A DNA stretch of 64,000 nucleotides, from the NCBI GenBank assembly GCA_019096065.1, contig JAGUCH010000001.1, positions 15,004,001 to 15,068,000 on the forward strand. Reading direction: 5' to 3'. The notes under the pieces were generated by a model that had not been told where the DNA came from, ran no database searches, and worked only from the letters and a program-made list of their open reading frames with translations. The position numbers were made by a program, and so were the translations under genes. The stretch's first letter is position 1. Each line of letters starts with the position of its first letter. Shown here in pieces: positions 1 to 11,299 of the stretch. Source of the stretch: Paracyclopina nana (lineage: Eukaryota > Arthropoda > Copepoda > Cyclopoida > Cyclopettidae).

Positions 1-2179
1 TCGCGCACCCTCAAGCGGCGAGAGTAAAGGGCGAACTCCTGCAAGTAGTCCTTCTAATTTGTTCCATGGCCTAAACTAAATAATACTGGCGGTTCGTATC
101 AAGAGGGCATGATAATGATCTGCATTTTTGCAAAATTAGGCACGTACAAATTTACACAGTGTGTGCGTATGTTCTGGCGACTCGGACGAAGTTTGCGTGT
201 CAAAATTGATGTAGGACCAACCACTGTGCTTGCTTTGCGTGTTGAGGTTATCACCGATGGCAAAAATAAGAAAACTTTTGTGTTTTCCCAACGAAAAGTG
301 TTCCCTCAAAGGGATTCCATGCTTTTTTGTTGCTGTTTGTCTTTCTCTTTGGCAGCAAGGTCAAGTTAGTCAACTTTAAAACGTCGGATCGATTATTTGG
401 CCCGATCCTGTCAGCAGCAGCATGCATTTTTTACGACCACACACAGCATGAAGTGGATTTCTCTTCCAGTTGTAGGCAAATCTTTGCTGATGCGTGAAAC
501 GATTTTGTTGTTTTGAAGCTGTCAGCTTTTTGATTTCCCAGGCAGTATTTTTTAAGTTGAATTAATGACTTCGGCATTGCAGCTTTTGTTCTCTCAACTT
601 TTTCCTAGGGCTTTCAAGCATCTCTAGAGGAAAAATTTTGCAGAACTTGTTAAATGACTAGAAGGAGACTACTACTACTTCTCCTCTATGTGTAGTGGCC
701 TTCTTGGTTCCATGTTGCAAGAAGGCCAGGCTTGAATGAAGGTTCATTAGTGTCACAAGAAAAATCGTACCAGCTGATTACGTATTCATGGAAAAAGGGT
801 TAGCAGCTAGTTGCAATATAGCTTATACAAGGTGTTGCAAAATAATGATTTGTATTCAGGCTGTAGTTGGATGTACTACAACATATCCCCCCGCTCTCAG
901 GAGGGCATAACTAAATAGATATACTACGCGTACACAATTTTACATGGCCTACTTCGTACGCCATTGTCATTACATATCTCAAATCTGAGTTCTCAGCATT
1001 GCTAAACTGCTTCTTTTTCTCTGGATGTCAAGCATATTTCCTTTGTCCTTTAGCGCCAAACTTTGGCTGTGTAGCGCGCCTTGAAAAACAACCATAAATC
1101 TGAGAAATCGACTTGTATTCGTAACATTTACATTAGCCCCAAAAAGGCAGAGCATGCATACATTTGCAGCGACTGTTTATGCAATACTACAATGCTTCTC
1201 TTGTCCATCCCTGAGCCTGGAGCTGAAGTGACTTTTGCCCCCCTTCGCCCAGAAATTTCTCCTTGTTTTGACTTCAACTACAATCCTGCGCCTCTAAACT
1301 AAATAAATTCTCTGTCGAGGGAAAAAAGGTTAAAAATGTCGTTGGAATTTTTGTTCCTCACACTGGATCTTTATTTATGGGTATACATGGGTGTACATGG
1401 ACTCGCCGATAAAGATCTACGACCCTCTCGATTAAGATCAACTTTTCCCCCTTCCTCAGCATATTTCGGTCAAGGTGAAGATGGCCTTTGAGTCGTCGTA
1501 AGGTAGTTCATTTGCAAATCGCTTCCCTAGCCTTGAATTGAGCTTGGAGCAGATTTAGCATGATGACATGGATAATAACTTTATTCACGCATCGCATGAT
1601 GAGGCTGCTACTGATCCCATAGTGGTTTCCAAATTAGCAGGGACTTACGTCATGAGATATTATTATGCCCATATTTGGAGTAGATGCAAATGCCGGGCTC
1701 CCCCTGGGCTCAATGGCCAATATATAAATCTTAAAATTGCGTTGCTCCCCTTTATGGTATTGACTTCAAGATGGCGGCCAAAGAAATGCCATTCTTCCAG
1801 CTAGCAGCAGCTCATAAAAAATTGATGCCGATCGCAGAGCTTCACAATTTGATCCAAATATGCTTCTTTTCAACAATTCAGAATTTGAATGGAAATGCTG
1901 ACAACAAAGGAGAGGGATTTGCAGCTTAAAGCAAACTGACTGCAGCCACAAAAATGTGTTTAGTTTGTGTGTCTTTTCAATTGAGCCTAGAATGTATATG
2001 AAAAAAATTGGTACTCCATTTATTTCGATGATGATGAATGTCAAATTGAAGTGCGGAAAAAAGCGGAACTATTGCGGTAGTTTCAACAACGCTCAGTCAG
2101 CCATAAATCGACTCGAATTATGCCTACCTTCTGTTATTTTCATCATCAAATGTGTAACTTTTCCCCTCTCTTCTTTCAG
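1..2179. other. region upstream of first visible Rho-like exon; no gene recognised
   Basis: No convincing exon was found here. The first recognisable Rho-like exon starts at 2180 in phase 0, so at least one upstream exon should carry the P-loop (Gly-x4-Gly-Lys-Ser/Thr). I looked for a Gly-Lys-Ser/Thr coding stretch on the plus strand and saw none. This interval is therefore probably intron, with the 5' end of the gene lying left of the window. The short open frames present have no recognisable motif. Confidence 0.5.
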
Positions 2180-5100
2180 AGCTACATCAAAACTTCTTCA
2201 TCTGGGGAACGAATTGAATGGAATTTCACAGTGGCCGGGCGAGGCATTCATTATTCAATTGTAGACTTGGGTGGTAAGTTCTCATGTAGCATTACAAATG
2301 AACCTGATGCATTGCGCTTGCACTGAGAGAGACTTTGATCCAAAACACCCAGCATGTAATTTGATTAGTAGGACCACTTGAACAACTGCTGTAGAAGAAA
2401 TCGATATTCCTTTTGCTCGGTAGAATACCGACTTGAAAAATCTGGCTTGGATTATAGCAAATAACCAAAAATTCGATATTTTGGTCTTTAAGGAGTTTGC
2501 TGATGTACGGCCTCGCGCTCAATCGAGGCAATTTGAGCGGAACGCGCAGGCTCACAGACATACTGGTCAGCAGTCAGCTGTTGAGCATTGAGGATTAGGC
2601 CCTAAAATCAAAACAAATCCCCGCGCTGACAGCTGGAAGCGTCCTTACTCGAGAGCAAGGGATTCTCTGAATTTTTTGCCCTGCCACTAAGTAAATATGC
2701 TGAGAAGGGACAAAGTAGTGAACTTTTTTGGCTTCAATTGAACAGGCCGAATGGTCATTTTTTGCTCTCATCAAGGGCTCAACTTGCCAGGAGGTTTTTC
2801 TTTCGCCAGTTCCCCCACTGTGCGCGTTGGCCATTGTGCTACCATTGAAAGCATCTATACCTTGCGCTTAATTAAGATCTATGACTTTTTGAAGCAATCA
2901 GTGATCGTGAACGTTGAAATGTTATTCAAGCTGGAGAACGCAAAAAAGTGTCTGATTTCAGAGGGCGAAATTAGTATTCCGGCTTTGTCCACAGAGATTA
3001 ATACTCTGTTCATCTACCGTTCCTTAAGGAATGCAGAATGACGAAACCATGCAGAATGACAACTCTACGCAGCTAGTTTATGTACTGAGAACTCCTTTGC
3101 GCAAAGGAATTTCGCGTTCCGATTCCTTAAGGAGTTTGTAGATGAACAGAGCATAAAACTTCTTTGGAGGGAAATATCAAGATAAGGCAAAGAGCTACCG
3201 ACATCTGGATACTAGCACCTACTAGCTCGTAATATGGCGCCACATTTTTGTTGTCCAAAGTGAAATTGAACCTGACAGGCTCGACAACGAAAAAGACGTA
3301 TTTTTTAAAATCATATCTGACCAGACAATCAGGGTGGTCCTCCAAAATTTTCAGTTGTCTGAGCTCATCTTCACGAAAAACAATTAGCACACCACCAGAG
3401 CATATAGTTGAAGATGATAATGGAGAAATTTCCACAAATGTATTGATGAAAAATGCTCGAACGGCCTATTTTTTAGATAAAAGTGCTCAGATTTCGGGCC
3501 ACTTTTCTTCAGCTCCTAAGAAGAGCAAGTAGCTCTTAAAAGAAGTCTCGTCTTCTTTATAACCCCTAATAATGATGATGCAGTCTCTCAAGCCATGAAC
3601 ATTTCAGGCCACCCAAGATGGGAGTCGGCTTGCTCATTTTTCGTTATTATCAACACTGCACTTTTGTTCTTTTGTACTAGATTCCATTGTAATTATGATG
3701 GAATATGCTATTGCTCCTAATATGATGCAGTAAACTTATCATGTTTTTCCTCATTCTCCAAGCTTTGCTCAAATTCCCAACTAATTTTTCTGCATGCTAA
3801 AAAAAGTGGTATCACGACTCAGATCCTGCATTCCACGGGAATATCCTTATAAATCTCAACTTTCTACTGCTCAGTCAGTTTGGTGGTAAGCTGGTATAGT
3901 TAGCATGCAGCCAGCCAGAGTGTCCTCGCATAAACCCCTGCCGCCTACATTTGGGGACACTTTCCCCAGGACACTCGCGTGGTGAAATTTGAGCACTTTT
4001 AAAAAGGTCTCGAAAGACCGAAGCATAATTACTCAAAAAATAAATTCACCGAGCCATCAAGCTGATGATGATATGTGCTCTTGACCTGAGCTCCCAGCAG
4101 CACAACTTAAAAAGTCGTGTTCAACTGTAATTAAGAACACGCTCAGACAAAGAAGGCCTGAGATCATTTGGTTGCTGCTTCTTTTTTCCTCCATTTTTTG
4201 GCTGGAGCATCCATCTTCTTGCACACTCACTTTGCAGGGAAAAACGTTTTTTCGTTAGCAGCAGCCTACTTTTCAATATGTTGAGGGTATCCTTGTATAG
4301 CAGGAACAAAGCACCTCTTGAGTAAAGCTTCTCCTATTTTTGGTGGAATATTTTATAGGGGTGCATTTTTCATTATGGTTGAATTGGTGCTCTTGGCACA
4401 GAGAATTGGAACTTTTATATTGCTCTTGATTTTCGATCTTTGATGTGTTTCATCGACTCTTTGGTAAATTCCATCGAAATGCGTCGGTTCTGGCCATATT
4501 TGATCATGACAACCAATTTTGAAAAGTGCAATCATGGGATTTTTCCAGCTTTGTGTAAGGAGTGGGCTCTTTGTTCAGCTGACTAGAATTATTTACTTTG
4601 TCACTGGAAATGCCTTTGATCGGTGTGATTAGTGGGTAGACGCCCTCTATAAAAGCTATATGAACTTTTATATGGCTTCTATGACGCATTTTCTCCTTTG
4701 TCCACCCGAATGTGACAGCAAAAGCCTTTTTTTGTTGCTGCTCTTGAGACTGCTGTTTTTCATATCTACTCTTACTTTTGCTGCTGCCCCCTAATCTAAC
4801 TTTCTTTGTGTGCACTCCTGTTTACTCTCTGTTGTAAAAGGAGAGGCTCTTTGTTCCTGAATAAATTGCTACCTTTCTTCCTTGATGACGACTCGAAAAA
4901 AAATATGCACTTATAATTGGCCACGATTCTCATTACAGACATTTTATTAGGGCTGCTTGCTACCTTTCTCTGCAAAAAGGCTGTGTAACTACGCGCCATA
5001 CATCATCTCATGCTCATTTGGAAAACCTCACTAAGGTTGAAGGGTAAAAAGGTCTCGTTATTCCTAAGCCGTGCCATTATTTGTAACATAATTAATGAGG

Positions 5101-7445
5101 CTTAAGTGCGGGGTCTGCCCACGAATAGGGCCTAAAAATTCTTGCCTCGCGCCATGCCCATAGAGGGAGCCGAAAGTTTACCACACAATGGCCGTACGCA
5201 AATTATCCCAATTAGCATATATGGGTTCACTGCTAGAATTTAAATTTGCGACTTTCTCCCTTCATTATCGGATTCTAGAGTAGTAAATATTGGCTTTGTC
5301 TTCACTTGTGTAGGATTGCTCGGATTATTGCGGTCAGTTGTCACTGAGAGTGGACATTACTCACGACTTCTCTCAAGTGGAAAACTCATCCCAAATCCGC
5401 AATTAGATGTCCTCAAACAAGAGGAAAAACTACGCCACAGCGTGGCAAATTATGCTTATTTAAGAAAGTTGGATAATCTTCGCTTCTTCATATGGAGGAT
5501 GAGAATTCACAAAATCGTAGCCGTTTTGCAATTTTTCACGCCTCTTTTGGTGTCAGAGCCAAACCATTTTTCTGTGGATTCTTGGGCGTGTAGCTAACCA
5601 AAAATACCATGCATTTGAGAATTTACTCAACCAACAGCGCCCTATTTCCACAGAAAATAGTTGCATGCGTGTGTGTACTGTTGTTGATGTTTATTGTGCT
5701 TTCCTCCTAAAGCAAAAAAAGACCTCCCATCTTGATATTTTTTAATACGCGGTTCTTAGACTGTAAGGAGCACGTAGTTTCTCAATTCTACCTATGTCAA
5801 TTCCAAATGGAATTTTGCCAGAAAAAACGAACTCGAGTTGGTTAATATGCGGTTCACAACATATTTTAGCATTAGATAGATCACTGCAACTTCAGTTTAC
5901 TCTAAGCAATTTGAGGAGAATTAACCGTGAGATTTTCCCCCTTGCAGGCTCGAAGTCAACGAATGCAACGCCGTCATCCAATTCAGTGTCTAAATCAACG
6001 TCAACGTTGTCTTTGCATCATTCAGGATCCCTGAAATCCTCGGGCATTTATCGTGAGGCTGACGTCTTTCTGCTCTGCTACCGAATTTCAGATCCGGCAT
6101 CGCTCTTTTCTGCCGTCAACTTTTGGTGTCCAGAAATCAGAATCAGTGCACCAACCACGCCCATCATTCTAGTCGGTTGCCAATCTGACCTGAGGTGCAT
6201 AAATAAGCTAATCTTATTCACTCCCTTCAAAAACGCAGCCAAATGAGCGCCACAGATCATTCACAGTCTCATTAAGCAGTCAAAGTAAAGATAAATGGCT
6301 TCTATAAATGCTTCTTGGCAAAATATCTTATTTTTATATTGGCAATAAGTTTTATTTGTACAAAGTTGCGAGCGCGTTTTGGGGACCAGCACGACGTTCG
6401 ATCGGGCGTACTGGTCACCTATCTTTTGTGGTCACTATATGCAAGTGACCGGCTCGCTGCTAATTTAAGGCGTTCCCTAGCTAAAGCAAGAACGCTACCT
6501 GTTCCTTGCCAAGCGTGGCTGAGGATAGCTGTATCATTTTTGATATTTTTCAGGGGAGACCGTGATATTTTGGCCACTCTCGCTCGCCGAGGTCAAGCTC
6601 CAGTGTCACCAGATCAAGGACTGACCCTTAGCCAACAATCAGGCTGTGTTCTCTACATCGAAACAAGCTCCAAGCTGAACCCTCGTTCTGCCGTCTCTGC
6701 GTTCGAGGTGGCAGCCTTGGCCAAATTCGGGCACCTCACAATGCACCACAAAGCCCGGCCGAGCAACAACATGTCGATGTCGTTGATGTCATTAACAGGC
6801 CCGAACAAATTCATGCCCCCTCCGGTGCCACCAAAGCCCACTCTTCAGTCTAGTATTCCCACAATGCAACGGGTTTCTCCGCCAATTCCACCAAAGCCTC
6901 GCCGGGCAGTCTCGACCATCGCCCTCAACGTGGGCCCTCACAGTGGCACAATGTTCGAGAACAAGGAGAACAACTTGAACAAGTCGGTCTTTGTCAGCCA
7001 GCACCACCTGGACCAGCCTCAGTCGAAAATCAGTAATTTCGGGGTGCATCGGCCAGTCTCGGCGTCCCGCTCGCATTTGCTACAATCTAGTCCAAGGCTG
7101 AGCTTCAAGACTTCCAGGGAGCGATCCATGAGCAGCCTGCTGAGCCTGAACCAGGGCCATGGCCAGCGAACGCCCAAAATGGCCCGCAAGAACAGTGAGA
7201 AGACTGTGACAATAAAGTGTCAGAGGTTGAACGCTGAAAAGCAGTTCGAAGAGGTCGACGTGGAGGTGCCAGCTCCGATTTACGAGACGTTGAGGTTCTA
7301 CAATTGCGAGTCTTCTGCGAGCTCAGGAGTGGATACGACAAGTAGTCGCGGATCCAGGGGATCAGGATATGCCCTGGAGGGCTCGTTAAATGCCAAAACG
7401 AGGACACTGACTTCCAAAATCAAGAGTCTCTTTGGCAGGACGTAA
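2180..7445 (+). CDS. atypical Rho-family small GTPase with proline-rich C-terminal tail (5' partial)
   Basis: Three exons join in phase: 2180-2273, 5948-6194 and 6554-7445 (stop at the end), giving 410 residues. Splice sites are ttctttcag/GTAAGT, cccttgcag/GTGCAT and atttttcag. Exon 1 covers the effector/switch region and ends in VDLGG, where Rho proteins have DTAG. Exon 2 holds a Ser/Thr-rich insert, then YREADVFLLCYRISDPASLF and TPIILVGCQSDLR, the Rho-like beta4 and G4 region. Exon 3 starts GDRDILATLARRG, then QGLTLSQQSG and ETSSKL (G5), and continues as a tail of more than 200 residues with two SH3-ligand-like segments, PPPVPPKP and PPIPPKPRR. Oddities: the switch II Gln is absent, the G4 Lys of T/NKxD is replaced (CQSD), and the protein ends SLFGRT with no CAAX prenylation box. 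These suggest a GTPase with weak or no hydrolysis, perhaps a scaffold (inference). The P-loop exon is missing from view. I cannot assign an orthologue. Confidence 0.78.
2274..5947 (+). other. intron of the Rho-like GTPase gene (3.7 kb)
   Basis: The intron is bounded by donor GTAAGT at 2274 and acceptor cccttgcag ending at 5947. The codon split across it reads G|GC, giving DLGG-SKSTN. No exon was recognised inside. It contains the inverted-repeat element at 3003-3153. The remaining sequence is AT-rich with no motif I recognise. Confidence 0.7.
3003..3153. mobile_element. small inverted-repeat (MITE-like) element
   Basis: The left arm CTCTGTTCATCTAC followed by TTCCTTAAGGAAT (about 3005-3031) recurs inverted at about 3122-3152, with a 2-nt length difference between the two blocks. 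About 90 nt lie between the arms and contain two copies of gcagaatgac and the palindrome ctttgcgcaaag. There is no open frame. The size and the roughly 27-nt terminal inverted repeats suit a miniature non-autonomous DNA element. No clear target-site duplication was seen, so a simple hairpin remains possible. Confidence 0.5.
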
Positions 7446-7585
7446 ATTGATGCTGTCAGAGTCAGTACATCGCTTCAGTCATACCTTTTTTATATGTATG
7501 TTTTCTCCGCAAGTTTAGTCAATCACTTCCATATGCTATAAACAAAAAAGATACACACATGTGTGACGATCAAGACTGGTATAGA

Positions 7586-7591
7586 AATAAA
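7586..7591 (+). terminator. candidate polyadenylation signal of the Rho-like gene
   Basis: AATAAA lies 140 nt after the stop codon of the Rho-like GTPase, with no competing exact signal nearer. Confidence 0.4.
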
Positions 7592-8272
7592 TGTATTATG
7601 ATTGTTGTAGTAATAATTGGCTTGGCTGTAACGAAAAAAATTGCTGCCCTGACCTGGAGGTGCTCGCAGCGATCATCATGTAATATGGCCGATCAATCAT
7701 CTATCCAACTTTGGCCCAGGAAGGACATCATCGATGGGTGTTGGTCTTGCCTGTTTCACGAACAAACTTTTTCCTTCAATTGCCCATTAGTCATCTAAAT
7801 ATGCCCCTCCACCTTTCCGCATGCCAAGAGTGACCAATCATCATAACCTTGGGCAGTTCATTTGTCGCAGCAGCCAGGAATCACAAAGTAGTGGGTGGCA
7901 GCTCCATGTAGCCTGCAGATATCCACAAATTTGCAGCTCTGAAAAATACTACTAATTGGCCGCCCGGAAAAAAGAAAGATAAAAAATTGTGCCGAGCTCA
8001 TTTTTTGGTGGCCAGTCATTCAAAGAGGAGATAAGCTAGGGACAATTATGATAAAAACGGGGCAGAAATTCGATAATTTGGGGCTAGAAATGTCATGAGG
8101 CGACTGATTAGATTGCTCCGTTGAACATCTGCAGGGACCACTTTTGGTAATTGCATCTTGAGACCGACTCATTCCCACTACTTTGCTCTCCAGCATTTTT
8201 TCCTCTTCAGCTTATTTTCGAATTGAGCTGAAAAAGGTTGCGCGAGCTCAATTATTAATGTTCAGATTATAA
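7592..8272. other. intergenic stretch between convergent genes
   Basis: This lies between the plus-strand Rho-like gene and the minus-strand PAN-domain gene, which converge. Nothing coding was recognised. Confidence 0.5.
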
Positions 8273-8278
8273 TTTATT
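8273..8278 (-). terminator. polyadenylation signal of PAN gene 1
   Basis: AATAAA on the minus strand (tttatt on plus), about 90 nt after the stop codon of the gene at 8364-9074. Confidence 0.45.
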
Positions 8279-8363
8279 GCATGCGGATTTGCGCAAAAAT
8301 TAAAGCTGTGTAATTCACCAAAGAAATATTTTCGTCTTTTTGACAATGACAAGGCTTTCAAAG

Positions 8364-9074
8364 CTATTTTAGGCCATGCAGCGCAAATAAGGCAGCTACA
8401 ATGAATAAGGAATTAATCAAAGACATTTGTCTTCCTCCAGAGGTTATCAACGGGTAATAGGTTGCAGAGGTAGTTTTTATCACAGAAGCTGTGGTAGTCG
8501 TTGAAGTAGTTGATGTTGGTTCCGGAGAAACAAAGCAATGCTCATCCGGAGGAATTCTGGGTCCAAAAATGATGTCACATTGCCTTCCGGATCCGGTCTT
8601 CACCTGGCAGTTTTCCTTTTCCTTGTCATGTATAAAATACGTACACTGGCCCACTAATTCGCATGCCAACTGGCATGTTTCTGTCAGGTTGATCCCTTCG
8701 AAATTGTCGTACATTTCATCTTCAAACATGCAGGCACTCTCGTGAATTTTCTCGCAAACCTCGGGCTCCCTTGCACATTCGCTCATCTCGGGTCTCTTAG
8801 GTCCGCCAATTTTTTCACAAGTGCTCTGGAAGGTTTCAATTTTATCTCTTGAAATCCGGCAAACCTCACTTTGTCGATTATAGTGATAAAATGAGCAAAT
8901 TGAAGCATAAATCACAGAGCAGAATTGCTGGCACTGAGATTCTGTCACGAAAGGGATCCTCTCCACCACCAGATTTTCGTCAATTTTGCAATTGTCATAC
9001 GTGAACTCTTTGCAATTTTGGCCAGCCAATAAATCAGGAAAAACTGCCGCTGTTATCAAAAATACCCAAAACAT
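8364..9074 (-). CDS. PAN gene 1: secreted two-module PAN/Apple-like protein with Thr-rich stalk and hydrophobic tail
   Basis: A single uninterrupted frame of 236 residues. Residues 1-18 (MFWVFLITAAVFPDLLAG) are a signal peptide. Two cysteine modules follow, at about 21-97 and 106-182. Each has the family pattern: Cys, then CQxxC, then CxxFxxxxxxxxxC, then Cys, then G-P-x-x-P. The first has ESQCQQFC and the second ETCQLACE. The tail is a Thr/Ser-rich stretch (TSTTSTTTTASVIKTTS) followed by a hydrophobic C-terminus, LFIVAALFALHGL, which looks like a GPI-attachment signal; a single transmembrane anchor is the alternative. It differs from its three neighbours by this tail and by lacking the intron between the modules. 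A TATA-like gataaaag lies about 45 nt upstream of the ATG. PAN/Apple modules bind protein or carbohydrate outside the cell. The specific ligand is unknown. Confidence 0.85.
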   Translation of the reverse strand: MFWVFLITAAVFPDLLAGQNCKEFTYDNCKIDENLVVERIPFVTESQCQQFCSVIYASICSFYHYNRQSEVCRISRDKIETFQSTCEKIGGPKRPEMSECAREPEVCEKIHESACMFEDEMYDNFEGINLTETCQLACELVGQCTYFIHDKEKENCQVKTGSGRQCDIIFGPRIPPDEHCFVSPEPTSTTSTTTTASVIKTTSATYYPLITSGGRQMSLINSLFIVAALFALHGLK

Positions 9075-9116
9075 TGTCCTTATTTGTGGATATTCAAATT
9101 ATGACTAAGCCAGATT

Positions 9117-9124
9117 CTTTTATC
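9117..9124 (-). promoter_or_regulatory. TATA-like box of PAN gene 1
   Basis: GATAAAAG on the minus strand about 43-50 nt before the ATG at 9074, the same spacing as in PAN genes 2 and 3. It predicts a 5' leader of only about 15 nt. Confidence 0.4.
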
Positions 9125-10444
9125 TTCTGTACAAATAGCGTAAAAATCTCCATTGTACAACTTGCAGCAATTTGAACTCATACTTGGGGCATATTCTCCA
9201 AAGATTGCCCCAAGAAAAAAATATGTAAAAAGACCCTTCTTTAATTGGCATATTTTGCAACAGATATTGTGCAAAACTTAATTTTTGGTTGAAAAGTTAC
9301 AAAGACATGGCCATGGCTGATTAGTCGACAGCATGAAAGATTTTCGTTCTTAAGGGCTTTTCAGGGGTGCAGATCGGATACCCAGATGTGGTGAACTACA
9401 AACTGCTTTCATCAATCCGACATTTTTTTTGGTTTCGTCATCTTTTTCTGCTTATTTACTGCTTATATTGTTCCCAGCACTGAGATTAACAATTCGTGTA
9501 TGGGTGATAGCAATTATTTTGATTGTCTTATTAAAAAAAGCGGCATGTTCAAAGATTGATGTGACAAAATGCACTATTTCGCACCTTTTAAAGAGTCCGC
9601 TATCAAAATAATGCCATCATTTAAAAAATATGATCAATAGCTAGAAATATTACATTTGGTACACTGCAACTGGTGGAATTTCATGCTATGAATAAAGATA
9701 GGGATAGTATACGCGATGTACTTCGAACAAATGCGACAAGGGTATGTACTAAAATGAATAACGTGTGCTTACAAAATGAGGATCATGGTAGATATGTTAG
9801 CTGAGGTGTTAGTTTTTATATTTAGGTTAAGTTCGTCAAAAGATGGTATCTCATCTGTGTGCTGTGTAGAATTTTTGGAGTCTCGTAAGTTGCGAATTTC
9901 AGCCTATAGCAGAGTGTTATGCAATTTACATTTTATTTATTAGATCTCGTTGCAAATAAGCTCATTCTCCCCATAAAAGATAAACAACTCACATCCGTGA
10001 TCGAATTTCTACTAATGAGAAGGTTTCGTGATTGTTGCGCAATCGTTGCGCTTAATAGCTACAATCTAGAAATACGCGATGAATAAAAGAATGTGATTAA
10101 TGCCCTTATTTAAAAGGCTCTTTATAGTAGTTTCCTGACAATCATTTTGATTGAATACTATACAGCTTATTTCGACGCAGAATGAACGGCAATTTCTGGG
10201 GAAAATCTGCCTAACCGCAAATCCACCTAAACGCAGACAGGTAGCCCATAGGATGTCGTAATACAAAGAAAATCCATGTTTACTTGAAACGTCACTTATT
10301 TTTCAATAGCTAATATTTCATTTGTATTGCTCTTGACACTTTATTTTACGGTTTACTTTGACACCACCTGCATAAGTTACAAAAGCGCGCTGAAGTCAAG
10401 TCAATCAGTTAAAACGCTCGTTGAATAATGACTAAGTGAATACG
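9125..10444. other. intergenic between PAN genes 1 and 2
   Basis: AT-rich sequence. No exon, RNA gene or repeat was recognised. Confidence 0.5.
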
Positions 10445-10450
10445 TTTATT
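10445..10450 (-). terminator. polyadenylation signal of PAN gene 2
   Basis: AATAAA on the minus strand (tttatt on plus), 17-22 nt beyond the stop codon of the gene ending at 10467. Confidence 0.5.
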
Positions 10451-10466
10451 TCCGTCTCTACAATAT

Positions 10467-11132
10467 TTACAAGTTCACCTCATAATCTGAAAAAGGTGTA
10501 GTTGGGTTTTCCTCCTCACATCCCAAGCCATCGTAGTCAGGGGTTGGTGGTCCTCTGATCAAATCACAAATTCTTTCATCTGTGGCAAGAAGCTCGCAAG
10601 CCCTGAGAGTTTTATCATAGACAAAGTAATTGCAGCCAGTGCTCAAGATGCAGGCCAATTGACACCTCTTCACATCGGCCACATCCTCAAAGTTATCCAA
10701 CAGCGATCCTTCAAAGCGGCAATAGCCTTGAATGAAAGACTGAAGCAAAGCACGATTAGATTCAAAGCACGCAAAGTTTTTTTTTACATTACTCACATTG
10801 CAAGGGTCTGAATCCGTTGGGCAAAAGTCAATCACATCTGGAGTTTTGGGTCCAGACATTTTGGTGCAAGAGCTGGCGTACTCTTCTTGCTCATAATCAA
10901 ACAGCTCGCAGACTTTTTGCTGCCTATCGTAGATGAAAAACTTGCATTTTCCGGGGTAGATGTCTGAGCAAAACTGCTGACACAGCGACTCGTCCAAGCC
11001 TTTGGATGTCTCAAATGGTCCTTTGTCAGAGTAGTCGCAGCCATCCAAGGTCACATCTCGGCATTGACCTGCCAAAGCCTGGTGGAAAAGGGCAGTAAGG
11101 ACAATGGATGCTGCGAGTGCTTTCCTGAACAT
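10467..11132 (-). CDS. PAN gene 2: secreted two-module PAN/Apple-like protein with in-frame intron
   Basis: Minus-strand exons are 10797-11132 and 10467-10739, giving 202 residues. The start is the ATG at 11132 (MFRKALAASIVLTALFHQAL, a signal peptide); the frame extends further 5' but begins before the TATA box, so that extension is not used. Module 1 contains LCQQFC and CKFFIYDRQQKVCELFD. Module 2 contains GYCRFEG, RCQLAC, CNYFVYDK and GPPTPDYD. The 57-nt stretch 10740-10796 begins GTGAGT and ends gcttcag. It sits exactly where PAN genes 3 and 4 have their phase-0 intron, so it is called an intron although it has no stop and keeps the frame. If retained it adds 19 residues. The tail has no anchor, so the protein is probably secreted. 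It is most similar to PAN gene 3. Confidence 0.87.
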   Translation of the reverse strand: MFRKALAASIVLTALFHQALAGQCRDVTLDGCDYSDKGPFETSKGLDESLCQQFCSDIYPGKCKFFIYDRQQKVCELFDYEQEEYASSCTKMSGPKTPDVIDFCPTDSDPCNVSNVKKNFACFESNRALLQSFIQGYCRFEGSLLDNFEDVADVKRCQLACILSTGCNYFVYDKTLRACELLATDERICDLIRGPPTPDYDGLGCEEENPTTPFSDYEVNL

Positions 11133-11170
11133 GATGATTCGGAATGATTGATAAGTGAAGATTTCATGCC

Positions 11171-11180
11171 TATTTTTATA
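11171..11180 (-). promoter_or_regulatory. TATA box of PAN gene 2
   Basis: TATAAAAATA on the minus strand about 40 nt before the ATG at 11132, implying a 5' leader of 10-20 nt. Confidence 0.55.
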
Positions 11181-11299
11181 TGAAAACTCTAGATTAACGT
11201 CTCGATGATAAGACGTTGCAAATTCGCTGAAATCGTCATAATTAAGCTGCACACAGGCGTGGATTACGTTCAATTCGCTATAACTTGAAAAAAAAATTC

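Noticed and set aside
109-369. Frame containing KIDVGPTTVLALR as a P-loop exon for the Rho-like gene
   Set aside because: Lacks the Gly-Lys-Ser/Thr of a P-loop and has no suitable splice donor in phase.
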